Shown: piece after piece, positions 55,801 to 64,000 of the stretch
Position numbering within the stretch: position 1 is the stretch's first letter
Layout of the letters: each line of letters starts with the position of its first letter
Assembly: GCF_033807575.1 (NCBI RefSeq)
Contig: NC_084711.1
Span: forward strand, 14,446,001-14,510,000
Length of the DNA: 64,000 nt
Direction: 5' to 3'
Source of the DNA: Cydia pomonella
Taxonomy: Eukaryota > Arthropoda > Insecta > Lepidoptera > Tortricidae
The notes under the pieces: generated by a model
What the model was told of the DNA's origin: nothing
Database searches by the model: none
Seen by the model: the letters and a program-made list of their open reading frames with translations, nothing else
Program-made: the position numbers and the translations under genes

Positions 55801-56216
55801 GGTTGTCATTTTTACCCATATTATGTAGGTGTTTGTTTATTGTGTAATGTCGCGTAGTTGGTGTCCAGGTATTTTCAGTCTTAGTATTTTGGTGAGCTTG
55901 TAGTTTATTTCCGGTAGCTGGTTTTGTATGTAGGATAATAATGATAGGGGTGTGATGGGTTCGGGCCATATATGGCCGGTGTTATAAGTTTTTAGTTTAG
56001 ATTTTTCCTTTATTGCGTTTTTCATTGTTTTCCTTTATTAACAATAAATATTTACAGTAAGACTTTTAATAGGAATTATTTAAACAAGTGATGCAACTGT
56101 GAGCATAGGCAAAATGAAAATTAACTTAAAGGTGCTTTGCCACAAGATTTGTACAAGTCCAGAAGAAGATTTCTAAGTTACGAAACAAAATAGTTTTGTT
56201 TCTACTATTGCAGCGG

Positions 56217-56371
56217 CGTCCGTTGGCTCGTTGAGTGGACGACATTCGAAAGACTACGGCCACTACGGGTCACTTCTGGATGAGATTGGCTCAGGACCGG
56301 GATAAGTGGCGTACTAGAAGAGAGGCCTATGCTCAGCAGTGGGCGATAAAAGGCTGATATGATGATAATGA
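56217..56371 (+). mobile_element. 5'-truncated LINE with 11 bp target duplication
   Basis: The frame 56235-56357 encodes VDDIRKTTATTGHFWMRLAQ DRDKWRTRREAYAQQWAIKG and a stop, the C-terminus of a lepidopteran LINE ORF2 (RTE-like by recognition). The tail GGCTGATATGATGATAATG follows. TATTGCAGCGG occurs directly at 56206-56216 and 56372-56382, the target-site duplication of this insertion. Nothing of the enzyme domains remains. Confidence 0.85.
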
Positions 56372-56559
56372 TATTGCAGCGGTGGAACAGGTAATTTATA
56401 CTATAGAAATTCGCAAACTGCTCGCATCTTTTCTCATACAAAAGGCTTCATTTAAGCATTTTCAAACAAAACAGATATAACTACCATACTAAATGCTAGT
56501 TAGAGGATATTCGTGGAAAATTAGACAATTATTCAATCGAAACAGATTTTTTATATAGT

Positions 56560-56612
56560 ACGTCGGTGGCAAACAAGTATACGGCCCGCCTGATGGTAAG
56601 CAGTTTCCGTAG
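56560..56612 (+). mobile_element. 'GCCTGATGGTAAGCAGT' repeat fragment
   Basis: ACGTCGGTGGCAAACAAGTA TACGGCCCGCCTGATGGTAA GCAGTTTCCGTAG, cut off by the inverted repeat at 56613-56748. Confidence 0.75.
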
Positions 56613-56748
56613 CCTATTAAGTTTTATTTATTTTTCGAGTCTGTTCGGAACTGACTCGAAAAATATTAATCTAAATTTTGTAACTTTTAGTGCTAATAAA
56701 TATTTCTTATTCTTATTCTTATTCTAAAAATAAATAAAACTTAATAGG
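56613..56748. repeat. Inverted repeat interrupting the preceding element
   Basis: CCTATTAAGTTTTATTTATT TTT at the left is mirrored by AAAAATAAATAAAACTTAAT AGG at the right. A second hairpin lies inside: TTTTTCGAGTC..GACTCGAAAAATA (56631-56665). A TTATTC run sits near the right arm. Confidence 0.75.
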
Positions 56749-56834
56749 GCCCAATACATTCCCCGACTCTTCTCTTTTCGCATACAGACTCTCGAAGCAT
56801 GTTGTGGATACCGTTTTTGTGTTTTTTTTATAAC

Positions 56835-56948
56835 ACGACGGTGGCAAACAAGCATACGGCCCGCCTGATGGTAAGCAGTCACCGTAGCCTATGGACGCCT
56901 GCAACTCCAGTGGTTGCAGGCGTCCAATGCGCGTTGCCGGCCCTATAT
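56835..56948 (+). mobile_element. 'GCCTGATGGTAAGCAGT' repeat with a new internal hairpin
   Basis: The copy follows the family to CTATGGACGCCTGCAACTCC AG, then instead of the usual AGGTGT… runs GTTGCAGGCGTCC, the inverse of its own preceding 13 bp, before resuming AATGCGCGTTGCCGGCCCT. Stem 56893-56905 / 56913-56925, loop TCCAGTG. Confidence 0.8.
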
Positions 56949-57041
56949 ATGTTTGTAGCATTTATGACGAAGCCTGCGCTGTGGATTGATATTGTATTTA
57001 ATCTGGATTTTAAAAAGTACATACATTATGTGTTGAGTTAA

Positions 57042-57589
57042 TTTGAACTAATAATTTAATTAGTTTTTACTATTTTATATCAGGCGATACCTAAAACGAG
57101 CGCGTAAAATCATAAAATCATATGTCAAATATACAATGCATATGTCGAAAATAAGCACGTGGGAGTAGTTATCGTCACCAAAAAGTAAGCTGAACCGACA
57201 ATTTCACACAAGGGCTATAAATATGTTTACGCTTTAAAAATAATTATAATTTGCTTAGCATTGCAAATTGCGTCAGAAAGGACGGCAGTCGTTGAATTCT
57301 GGTCACGTATGAACATACACTTCTATTTTCCCATTAAAAATTATGACATTGCGTGTGGAATGCTAATGGGTGAATTCACTTATTAGCTTTTAACAACCAT
57401 TATTGATTACGGTTCTATTAAGAATGGCTTCATTAAATGAAATGAATACTAGGATGTGTCAGACGTTTAGTATTAGGTATTATTACTTTGAGAAATCAAT
57501 ATCAAAACTGGGTGCCGATTTGAACATATGATATTATATTACTAAACCGGACCGATATTGCAGTTCTTGTAGTGCTTAACTCCGCACGG
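57042..57589. other. No gene seen
   Basis: AT-rich; no frame, array or inverted repeat found. Confidence 0.4.
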
Positions 57590-58186
57590 CTTATTCCCAC
57601 TAGTTACCACCAAGTTGTTACCAGTGGTAACTACTGGGAATTTTTTCCCACCTTTTACCACTGGTAACTAAATTGAATTCATTGTGACGTTACCTATGAA
57701 ACCTGGATCTTTTGTCAAGGATGCTTTCGCCATACTGCGAAGCGCAGCGTTGTATTTATATAGGAGCATCGTTAATAATGGCATAAGTGCCATCGACAAT
57801 AAAGTCCCTCTCAATAAATAACGTAAAAAATATTCGAACGAACAAACAAATCAGTCAAAGATCGATTTCACTTTTAAGGCAGGTTACTGAAACAGAATAT
57901 ACTCGAATTATAATTAAACGAAGAACTACTCAATTTATAATTAATTATTAATTAAAGCACTTTATATTTATACTGTTTTTATTAGTATTGAACGCTAACC
58001 AAATTTTGGTGGTAACTACTGGAAAAAAAATCCCACCTTTTACCATTGGTAATTACTGGCACAACAAGCAAAGTTGGTGGTAACTAGTGGGATTTTTTCC
58101 CAGTAGTTACCAGTGGTAAAAGGTGGGGAAAAAAAATCCCTGTAGTTACCACTGGTAACAACTTGGTGGTAACTAGTGGCAATAAC
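57590..58186. mobile_element. 597 bp foldback element of TTACCACTGGTAA modules
   Basis: The left arm (57590-57669) CTTATTCCCACTAGTTACCA CCAAGTTGTTACCAGTGGTA ACTACTGGGA..CCACCTTTTACCACTGGTAACT is the inverse of the right arm 58105-58186, with only a few differences over about 80 bp. Each arm itself holds two small palindromes (TTACCA.TGGTAA). A further partial module lies at 58008-58104 (GGTGGTAACTACTGG, CCACCTTTTACCATTGGTAA). The centre (57670-58007) is AT-rich and non-coding. The short words TCCGCAC occur outside both ends (57581 and 58191). A single module is at 55242-55354. Confidence 0.8.
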
Positions 58187-58546
58187 CCCTCCGCACTAGT
58201 AGTGTATGAACATGCATGATCTGTAGACGGCAGCACAGAAGCCCCCCTATTCATTGGCCATTTTACCATTATGCCAAGTTTCCATTTTTATATTTAAGTC
58301 ACTAGATGACAAGCCAGCGTGAAGTATAGGATGCAGCACCTGCTTAAGAAGCGTGAATTGTTTTTGCTTTCAATTTAGGTCACTAGATGGCAGACCCTGC
58401 AACATGCGCGGTCTATATACGAATACGCGCGAGATATACTGTGGGCAATATCAAGTCATGTTTACATTTTTTAATGTCTCGTGCCGCTCTGGAGGCCGAT
58501 GCCTGTTAAACAATTTGTTAAGGATTTGATATTTTATTGATACGTC
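58187..58546. other. No gene seen
   Basis: Contains two diverged words AGGTCACTAGATGGCAGACC and AAGTCACTAGATGACAAGCC (58376 and 58297), about 80 bp apart, an old tandem duplication. No frame. Confidence 0.4.
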
Positions 58547-58676
58547 CTTATTAAATATATTAAAACGGGTCACTCACGTATTTTAAGTTGAAAACGCTAC
58601 GCTAATTGGGTATGAAGTATAACATTTCGAGCGTTTTACGTGTACGTGAGTGACCCGTTTTAATATATTGAATAAG
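58547..58676. mobile_element. MITE with AAAACGGGTCACTCACGTA arms
   Basis: The left end CTTATTAAATATATTAAAAC GGGTCACTCACGTA pairs with the reversed right end CTTATTCAATATATTAAAAC GGGTCACTCACGTA over 34 bp with two differences. The interior word AAAACGCT is also inverted (AGCGTTTT). Confidence 0.85.
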
Positions 58677-59070
58677 TCTGTGTCTCACGGAAGTTTTGAT
58701 TCGTCCTTGACAATCGTCACGCTAAAGGTAATCAGCCGTGTCATTGCGGGTGAGGCCTAATGCCATCTTATAACAAATTATTAAATTAGGACCGGCCACC
58801 TGGAGCGGTATTCATATAAGTATCACAATTTTTAAAGCGTTGATATTGTTACGACACGACGTTGACACGACTCATAGTGCATTTTCCTTGTGCCAATAAG
58901 CGCGAGTGCGTGTATCAAAATAAAGCCAAAAACGTAATAAAATCAAAACTTATAGAAGGTTTTCAAATCATAATAGCTGTACCGACCATTGCAGAGGTTC
59001 GTGTAAAAATCCATTTCAAATTCGGAGGTTTACATACCTTGTAAGCTGTAGCGCGTATCAGAGTAACCGT
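58677..59070. other. No gene seen
   Basis: A 60-codon frame (58862-59044) has no domain support. Confidence 0.4.
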
Positions 59071-59209
59071 GTACAGTCAGCAACATACATATAGATACTA
59101 CTATACAATACTTCGGCACTCATCTTTATTTCTATGGTAATAATGGTAGGTATGTTATTTTTGGCCACTTTCATTTCTTCTTTTCCACGTCACTATTTGA
59201 CGCTGACTG
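59071..59209. mobile_element. TACAGTC-ended MITE, short terminal repeats
   Basis: It starts GTACAGTCAGCAACATACAT and ends TCACTATTTGACGCTGACTG. Only the outer 10-12 bp pair well; the right end matches the GCGTCAAATA arm of 35621-35749. Confidence 0.6.
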
Positions 59210-59277
59210 ATTATGAGGAATGTTTAATGAAATGGGTCGATTAAAATTTATACAAGCTAAGTAAGCTGTTAATAGCT

Positions 59278-59372
59278 ATCGGGACAGAAACAAGTACTAT
59301 TTACGATCGTATTTTTTTGTAATAACTTTACAAAAAAAACGATCGTAAATAGTACTTGTTTCTGTCCCGATT
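59278..59372. mobile_element. Near-perfect 95 bp palindromic element
   Basis: TATCGGGACAGAAACAAGTA CTATTTACGATCGT is mirrored by ACGATCGTAAATAGTACTTG TTTCTGTCCCGATTA. The arms are about 45 bp with an A/T-rich loop (ATTTTTTTGTAATAACTTTA). Confidence 0.85.
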
Positions 59373-60012
59373 ATACAATAAATAGCTAAACATAAACAAG
59401 CAGTTACCTAGTATAGGTACAATTAGCAATATTTGCATAGGAAGACGCATGTACATACCGCGGAAGCGAATACAACGGCGTACCTAAGCCGCGCTTGCAT
59501 TAATCACGCTGCATTGTGCATATGCTAAATCCTGTTCCTTCATATTACGTGTTATATTATAATATTTAAGACCACAATTTATAAAGAGCAGGATTTACAA
59601 GCAATATTGAGAGGAAACTTGGGAAACGAGGCTTTATTTTCGTAAAAATATATTAGTAAAATATGCATTTTGGTGACATAGTGGTTTTTATTAATCAGGA
59701 ACATTTTTAGTAGATTCAGTGCCGCCCAATAAATCGATATTACTTACATAATATTTTTTTTTAATTATGAATGTTCGGGCACGGAATAAGTAACTAGTAA
59801 CTACCACTGTACAGAAAAGAAACTTAACTACAAACCCTATGTTTGACGAATCATGCTATTTCTTTCTAATGTATAGCACTAACCCTTTCGGCTATTTAGT
59901 TGTTAAAATTCAAGTCATTATCTTATCTGTGGTCGTACAAGGAGGAAACTGAGCAATGGTGAAAGGATCAGTTTCGCCCCCCTGGTTAGGGTTGGCCAGG
60001 AGGCTGATACTG
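59373..60012. other. No gene seen
   Basis: AT-rich. The patch at 59965-60012 (GATCAGTTTCGCCCCCCTGG TTAGGGTTGGCC) may belong to the following repeat. Confidence 0.35.
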
Positions 60013-60153
60013 TACACCTAGTGTAAATTTATTCGATAGCGAGACATGACGTACGCGTTTGCGTTAAGTCTCATGTTGTATGGGATTTTGAATTTCCAAA
60101 ACGTCCCGCTTGGCGCGCTGTTTCTAAATCCCATACAAATGTACACTAGGGGT
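60013..60153. mobile_element. Element with TGTACACCTAGTGTA / CCCCTAGTGTACA ends
   Basis: The left end TGTACACCTAGTGTAAATTT is matched by the reversed right end AGAACCCCTAGTGTACATTT GTATGGGATTTAGAAACAGC. The interior GAGACATGACGTACGCGTTT GCG and AACGTCCCGCTTGGCGCGCT is typical of an interspersed lepidopteran repeat by recognition. Confidence 0.55.
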
Positions 60154-61239
60154 TCTGATTTAAGATTTTATATTCTTTTGATTCGTACTTGACGATCGTC
60201 TTGGTAATTGGTGTGCATCCCAAGCACAACTTTCATTGCATTTCGTATGCACCTATGAGCGTAAGCGACCTTCACTTCATAAAAATCGTAACAAAATCAT
60301 AATTAGCCACTAGAGCTCGAAATTGAATAATACGACTTTATTTGAAAACTAGCCATGCCTGCTTATTCGTCAATGTGAAAATGGACTTACATTATCGGGA
60401 ACCTGGTAAAAGGCGCCCACGCGCTTCACGAATGATACTCATAATAACCACGCGATATTGTGTGGCATATTGTTTTTACTTAATATAATGACAGCTGGGG
60501 GAATTACGCTGTCACTGTCAGTAATTCCGAACTGTCAATATGACGGATAAATTACCTATTAAATTAAAGAGGAAAGTAGCATATCGAAAGCTCAAGCATT
60601 TTAGGTATAACGAATTAAGAATTCAAAAAGGTATAAATTTACGATTTTACTCATATGCTCAGGCAGTTATCCCAGATTATGTAAATAATTATGTTATCCA
60701 TTTAGTCATTTATTTAATATTGCATTGTCATGTAAATAATAAGGTGTTACATTTCATACAGCCAGTTCATGACACCCTGTAAGACCAATAGTACAGTTCT
60801 ATTTATTAATGCTAGTCTACATATTATAATTAAGGTAACATAATAAAATTAACATATTAGAGCACTAGCGAACATATAAATATCTAAATAAAGTCGATAC
60901 TGAAAACTAACTTTTTGTCAGAATTAATAATGCAGAGACAATTCTGAGCACGTAACACAACCACAACAAAAACAGTTCTGGAAAAAAGACACGTACCGAA
61001 ATAGGGAAATACATTTAAATCCCTGTTTTCTCTAATTATACTAATTTAACATAATATAACTGCTATGTTATAGGTAGGTTTTGCCCTCTACTTATTGTGT
61101 ATAGAGGATAGTTTTTCCACAATAATGGTTTAATAAACATCGTTAAATTAAAATAATCGAAAACCATATGGGAATTGACTACCCCAGTGATGTTGGTTTG
61201 TTAGTCACAATCAATATTAAAGTATTTGGTTCGATTAGA
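60154..61239. other. No gene supported
   Basis: An 80-codon plus-strand frame (60540-60782) begins MTDKLPIKLKRKVAYRKLK and ends hydrophobic. Its first 30 codons look more protein-like than most frames here, but there are no splice sites, homologs I know, or promoter. AT-rich elsewhere. Confidence 0.35.
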
Positions 61240-61371
61240 GTATTTTTTCAAACACTAATATAGTGGTACAGCGGTGACAGATGTCATCTCCATACTATTT
61301 TTCGAGATTTTGCGGTTTTAAGATTATAAATTATATGGAAATGACATCTGTCACCGTTGTTTGAAAAATAC
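61240..61371. mobile_element. MITE, 'CGGTGACAGATGTCAT' arms
   Basis: The left arm GTATTTTTTCAAACACTAAT...CAGCGGTGACAGATGTCATC TCCATA and the reversed right arm GTATTTTTCAAACAACGGTG ACAGATGTCATTTCCATATA pair. The left arm has about 14 extra bases after CAAACA, an insertion relative to the right. Confidence 0.75.
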
Positions 61372-61813
61372 TACCTATTGATTTAATAAAACGTACCATT
61401 GACTTTCGTCGCTTTACGAGTATGACATGTTGATCAAATTAGAAAGAGCGTTATGTCGAACCAAGTCGCTTTACCACATCTCTTACATAAATCAAATAAT
61501 ATAAGTAAACTTCTACAAATACAAAAATACTTCCTCGGGTCCCGAATCTCTAGTGAGAGTTTATCAAGACATCAGAAAATCAGACGTCATAATCTAGAGT
61601 AGCGCAGATTTATTCGCAAATAATTCATGCGTAAAGAAAAACCCCATAACGGTTTGTCTGCAACAAAGTGTTTCATTTGTCTTCCGAACACCGCGTTATG
61701 TACGGTCTGCATATCTTGCAATCTTGCATGTTTATATATGGCTTCTTTTTAAATCTGCCTATTGTCGCGGTTGTTTTGTGCAATACAATTTGAAGTCATA
61801 ATTATGTTTTGAC
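61372..61813. other. No gene seen
   Basis: AT-rich unique-looking DNA. Confidence 0.4.
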
Positions 61814-61935
61814 CTGGACGCATATCTCAACGATTGGCCGGAGATTGCTCAAAACCGTGACGAATGGCAAATGTGGAAATCGATGGGGGAAGCCTTTTCC
61901 CAGCAGTGGGACACCGTATAGGCTTCTAATACATG
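61814..61935 (+). mobile_element. 5'-truncated LINE 3' end with ORF2 C-terminus
   Basis: The frame 61814-61921 encodes LDAYLNDWPEIAQNRDEWQM WKSMGEAFSQQWDTV and a stop. The AQNRDEW and EAFSQQWD words are homologous to AQDRDKW and EAYAQQWA at 56217-56371. DNA CCAGCAGTGGGACACCGTAT AGGCTTC is the 3' terminus. No enzyme domain remains. Confidence 0.75.
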
Positions 61936-62310
61936 TATAATATATAATTATATTTTGTGCGGAATGGTTAGGACCTTTTTCTTTCCCGTAATTTTATAAT
62001 TGAATGCTGCACAAATTGGACATATCTTTTGCAGCTAATGTAATGTATGTAGCACTTACAAGGTATGCCGAATAATTAAATTATTTATAACCTAAGGTCT
62101 GTTTACATTAGGCCGAAATTTTATACGGTAAACCACAATAAGCTTGTGGCCAATCCTTTTTAGAATAGAGATATATACTATACTAGATTGATACTTTGCC
62201 GCCATTTCACTAATGTGCTTGTTAAATGTGATCACGACGACAGTCTTAATTATTATCTAAAGCTGGAAAGCATTTTAATAATACTCGTATATTATCATTT
62301 TCATCTTAGC
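61936..62310. other. No gene seen
   Basis: AT-rich; nothing assigned up to the target duplication of the next element (62303-62310). Confidence 0.4.
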
Positions 62311-62680
62311 TAAGAGAATTTGAAATAGAGATGGATTGTCAAGAAAATTTTGTAGCCACAGTAAATTTACTGTCATCTTTCGACACATAATTAAAACTTC
62401 TAGAACGCCATTTGACTTTGTTAAATATCAAATCCATCTTACCGGGAATCGGCTAAAGGTTGTGGAGCCATCGCTCGAAACGATGCCTTTGGCCTTTGAT
62501 CTAGTAGATGGCGTGAGTTTTTGATATTTAACAAATTTAACACATACACACAATGAAAGAATAAGGGTCAAAGTGAAATGGCGTTCTAAAAGTTTTCATC
62601 ATGTGTCGAAAGATGGCAGTAAATTTACTGTGGCTACAAAGTTTTCTTTGACAATCCACCTCTATTTCAAATTCCCTTTA
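62311..62680. mobile_element. hAT-like MITE with 8 bp target duplication, copy 2
   Basis: The ends are TAAGAGAATTTGAAATAGAG (left) and TAAAGGGAATTTGAAATAGA (right, reverse complement), continuing GGATTGTCAA and GTAGCCACAGTAAATTTACT G.CATCTTTCGACACA on both arms. The flanking direct repeat ATCTTAGC/ATCTTAGT (62303-62310 and 62681-62688) is an 8 bp target duplication with one change. At 370 bp it keeps long sub-terminal repeats that the 221 bp copy at 25941 has partly lost. The 62-codon frame is a by-product. Confidence 0.85.
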
Positions 62681-62688
62681 ATCTTAGT

Positions 62689-63470
62689 TACTGTCTAGTC
62701 TAGGTACATACTCGTAGTATTTATAAAGTTAGGATTAGTTTGCATAGTAGCCAATAAATCTTAACTTAGTGACAATATCGGCTGGAGTATTGTGGGTGTT
62801 ACGGACTGCAATAATGAGTAAATTTACCAACATTGTCTGCCGACGTTACTCACGAGTGAGCTTAAGTCATAAACTTTGATCCCACGCTCTGGGCCGCGCC
62901 GGGCATCACGTATGTGAGATAAGTGAGCCCTTTCTCAGACTTATTGCCTACATTTACCAAATAATCACCCAGCCCAGCCATCTAACAGACATTGCCTAGT
63001 ACGCTAGAAATTACATTAACTTACTTGCACGCAAATAATGTTAGACCGAACACGTTAGTAAATAAATTTTATAGTTCAATTTAAATTTAAATGAAATTTC
63101 GTGGTTCTAAGTAATTCGTATACTTATATCACAAGAAACGCTATCGCGATATAAATTCATTTGGCTTGCAAAGCGAGAAAAGAGAGCGTCAGTTCTCACT
63201 ACAATTGTATTACTTATCTACTCACTCTGAGTTTTACTGAAGCTCAAGAATTTCCATATTAATTAAAACAATATCGCAAGAACTATATGTAAAGGTACAT
63301 TCTCTGAAACGAAAAACTTACAACAGTTTATACATTTTGTGAAATAGATTAGCACCTTCGTTTTATTTCACTGTCATTTCATTCTTAAGGGTTTGATTAG
63401 TCATACTCAATAAATGTTGTAAGTTATTTTTGAATTGACACCTGGAAAATATATTTATAATTTCAAGTGT
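62689..63470. other. No gene seen
   Basis: AT-rich, with a GC-richer patch at 62870-62920 (CTCTGGGCCGCGCCGGGCAT). No frame. Confidence 0.4.
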
Positions 63471-63540
63471 TTTTTAGGGTCCCGTACCTGATACCGGGTA
63501 CCCTCCTAGGGTAGCAAATATTTTTTACAGTTGCAATTTA
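63471..63540 (+). mobile_element. 'AGGGTTCCGTA' element head fragment
   Basis: TTTTTTAGGGTCCCGTACCT GATACCGGGTACCCTCCTAG shows the family's outer head and its short inner inverted word, then is truncated. Confidence 0.5.
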
Positions 63541-63560
63541 AATGCCTACATTTATCCTTG

Positions 63561-63700
63561 GTACAGTCGTCATCAGATATATCGGAGCAGCCAAAGTACT
63601 CACAAATATCTGAACACGCCTCTATTGTCACAGAGTGCTAGAGTGCGCGTTCAAATATTTTTGAGCACCCAGTCCGTTCCGATATATTTGATCCTGCGCC
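63561..63700. mobile_element. TACAGTCG-ended MITE (CAGATATATCGGAGC)
   Basis: The left end GTACAGTCGTCATCAGATAT ATCGGAGCAGCCAAAGTACT CACAAATATCTGAACACGC pairs with the reversed right end GCGCAGGATCAAATATATCG GAACGGACTGGGTGCTCAAA AATATTTGAACGCGC. The right terminus has lost the GTACAGT word. The family is abundant in moths by recognition. Confidence 0.8.
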
Positions 63701-64000
63701 AAAAAGGGCCGGCCCGGTTCTTAAGTTAGCCTTTTTTTTTTCAAAATTTCATATTTTTACAAGTGTGAATACTGTGAATGGGTTCAATTTTACCGCCATG
63801 TTCGCTAGCACCGCAGAAAAACCTGTAAGTTCGTATTAAACACAAGTAAAATAAAAACTTTGACAAACGATAAATATCGAAAACTTTATTTATAGATTAA
63901 CATGGATATACTAACACAAATAAGTCAAAGATTAATAAATAGAGCATGAGCCAAGTTCGATCCAGTTCCGAACCGAATTATAATTGTTTAGTCTCCAACA
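63701..64000. other. No gene seen
   Basis: AT-rich up to the window edge. The words TTTTACCGCCATGTTCGCTA GC at 63789 could belong to a feature beyond the window but show no frame here. Confidence 0.35.

Noticed and set aside
60540..60782. 80-codon gene MTDKLPIKLKRK…
   Set aside because: The first part looks protein-like, but there is no promoter, splice signal, known homolog or favourable codon pattern; kept only as a note in the gap entry.

Overview
The window is ordinary nuclear DNA of a lepidopteran, most likely a moth. It is AT-rich and almost free of protein-coding sequence, and it is densely seeded with interspersed repeats of the kinds recognised from moth and butterfly genomes. These include tRNA-derived SINEs with a 'GGCCTAGTGG' A box, LINE 3' ends that read 'CAGCAGTGGGACG...GGCTGAT', the 'AGGGTTCCGTA...' terminal-repeat family, the 'GCCCGCCTGATGGTAAGCAGT' family, and many short inverted-repeat elements (MITEs). 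The open reading frames present are short and mostly sit in repeats. There are no operons, CRISPR arrays or intact RNA genes.

Only one stretch looks like a real host coding exon: 653-821 on the minus strand. It has good splice sites at both ends and encodes a positively charged flank followed by a signal-anchor-like membrane segment. Most of the window therefore reads as intron or intergenic DNA upstream of that exon. Two weaker host candidates are a CpG-rich island at about 32880-33170, which could be a promoter or 5' UTR exon, and a TATA box with a mini-exon at 46216-46301.

Layout. 0-3.5 kb: MITEs, a retroelement 3' end and the coding exon. 4-6.2 kb: a decayed RTE-like LINE on the minus strand. 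6.3-12.3 kb: repeat fragments, a full SINE and MITEs. 13.7-14.3 kb: a 115-128 bp minisatellite. 15.2-15.5 kb: a 200 bp tandem duplication. 16-24.9 kb: MITEs, a LINE 3' UTR and an 846 bp terminal-repeat element with a 286 bp internal tandem duplication. 25.9-31.7 kb: a hAT-like MITE, a nested MITE insertion and several interspersed repeats. 34-45 kb: foldback elements and a GC-rich unknown block. 48-64 kb: the densest repeat zone. It includes a terminal-repeat element carrying a piece of 5S rRNA, a 597 bp foldback element made of TTACCACTGGTAA modules, a truncated LINE with an 11 bp target duplication, and a second hAT-like MITE with an 8 bp target duplication.

No multi-gene system is present. 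What merits a second look is transposon biology: at least nine elements sharing a 'TACAGTC' end but with different interiors, near-perfect long hairpins that could feed small-RNA pathways, captured 5S sequence with its internal promoter region, and nested insertions that give relative ages. Element classes are assigned from motifs, target duplications and recognition of lepidopteran repeat families. No database search was run.
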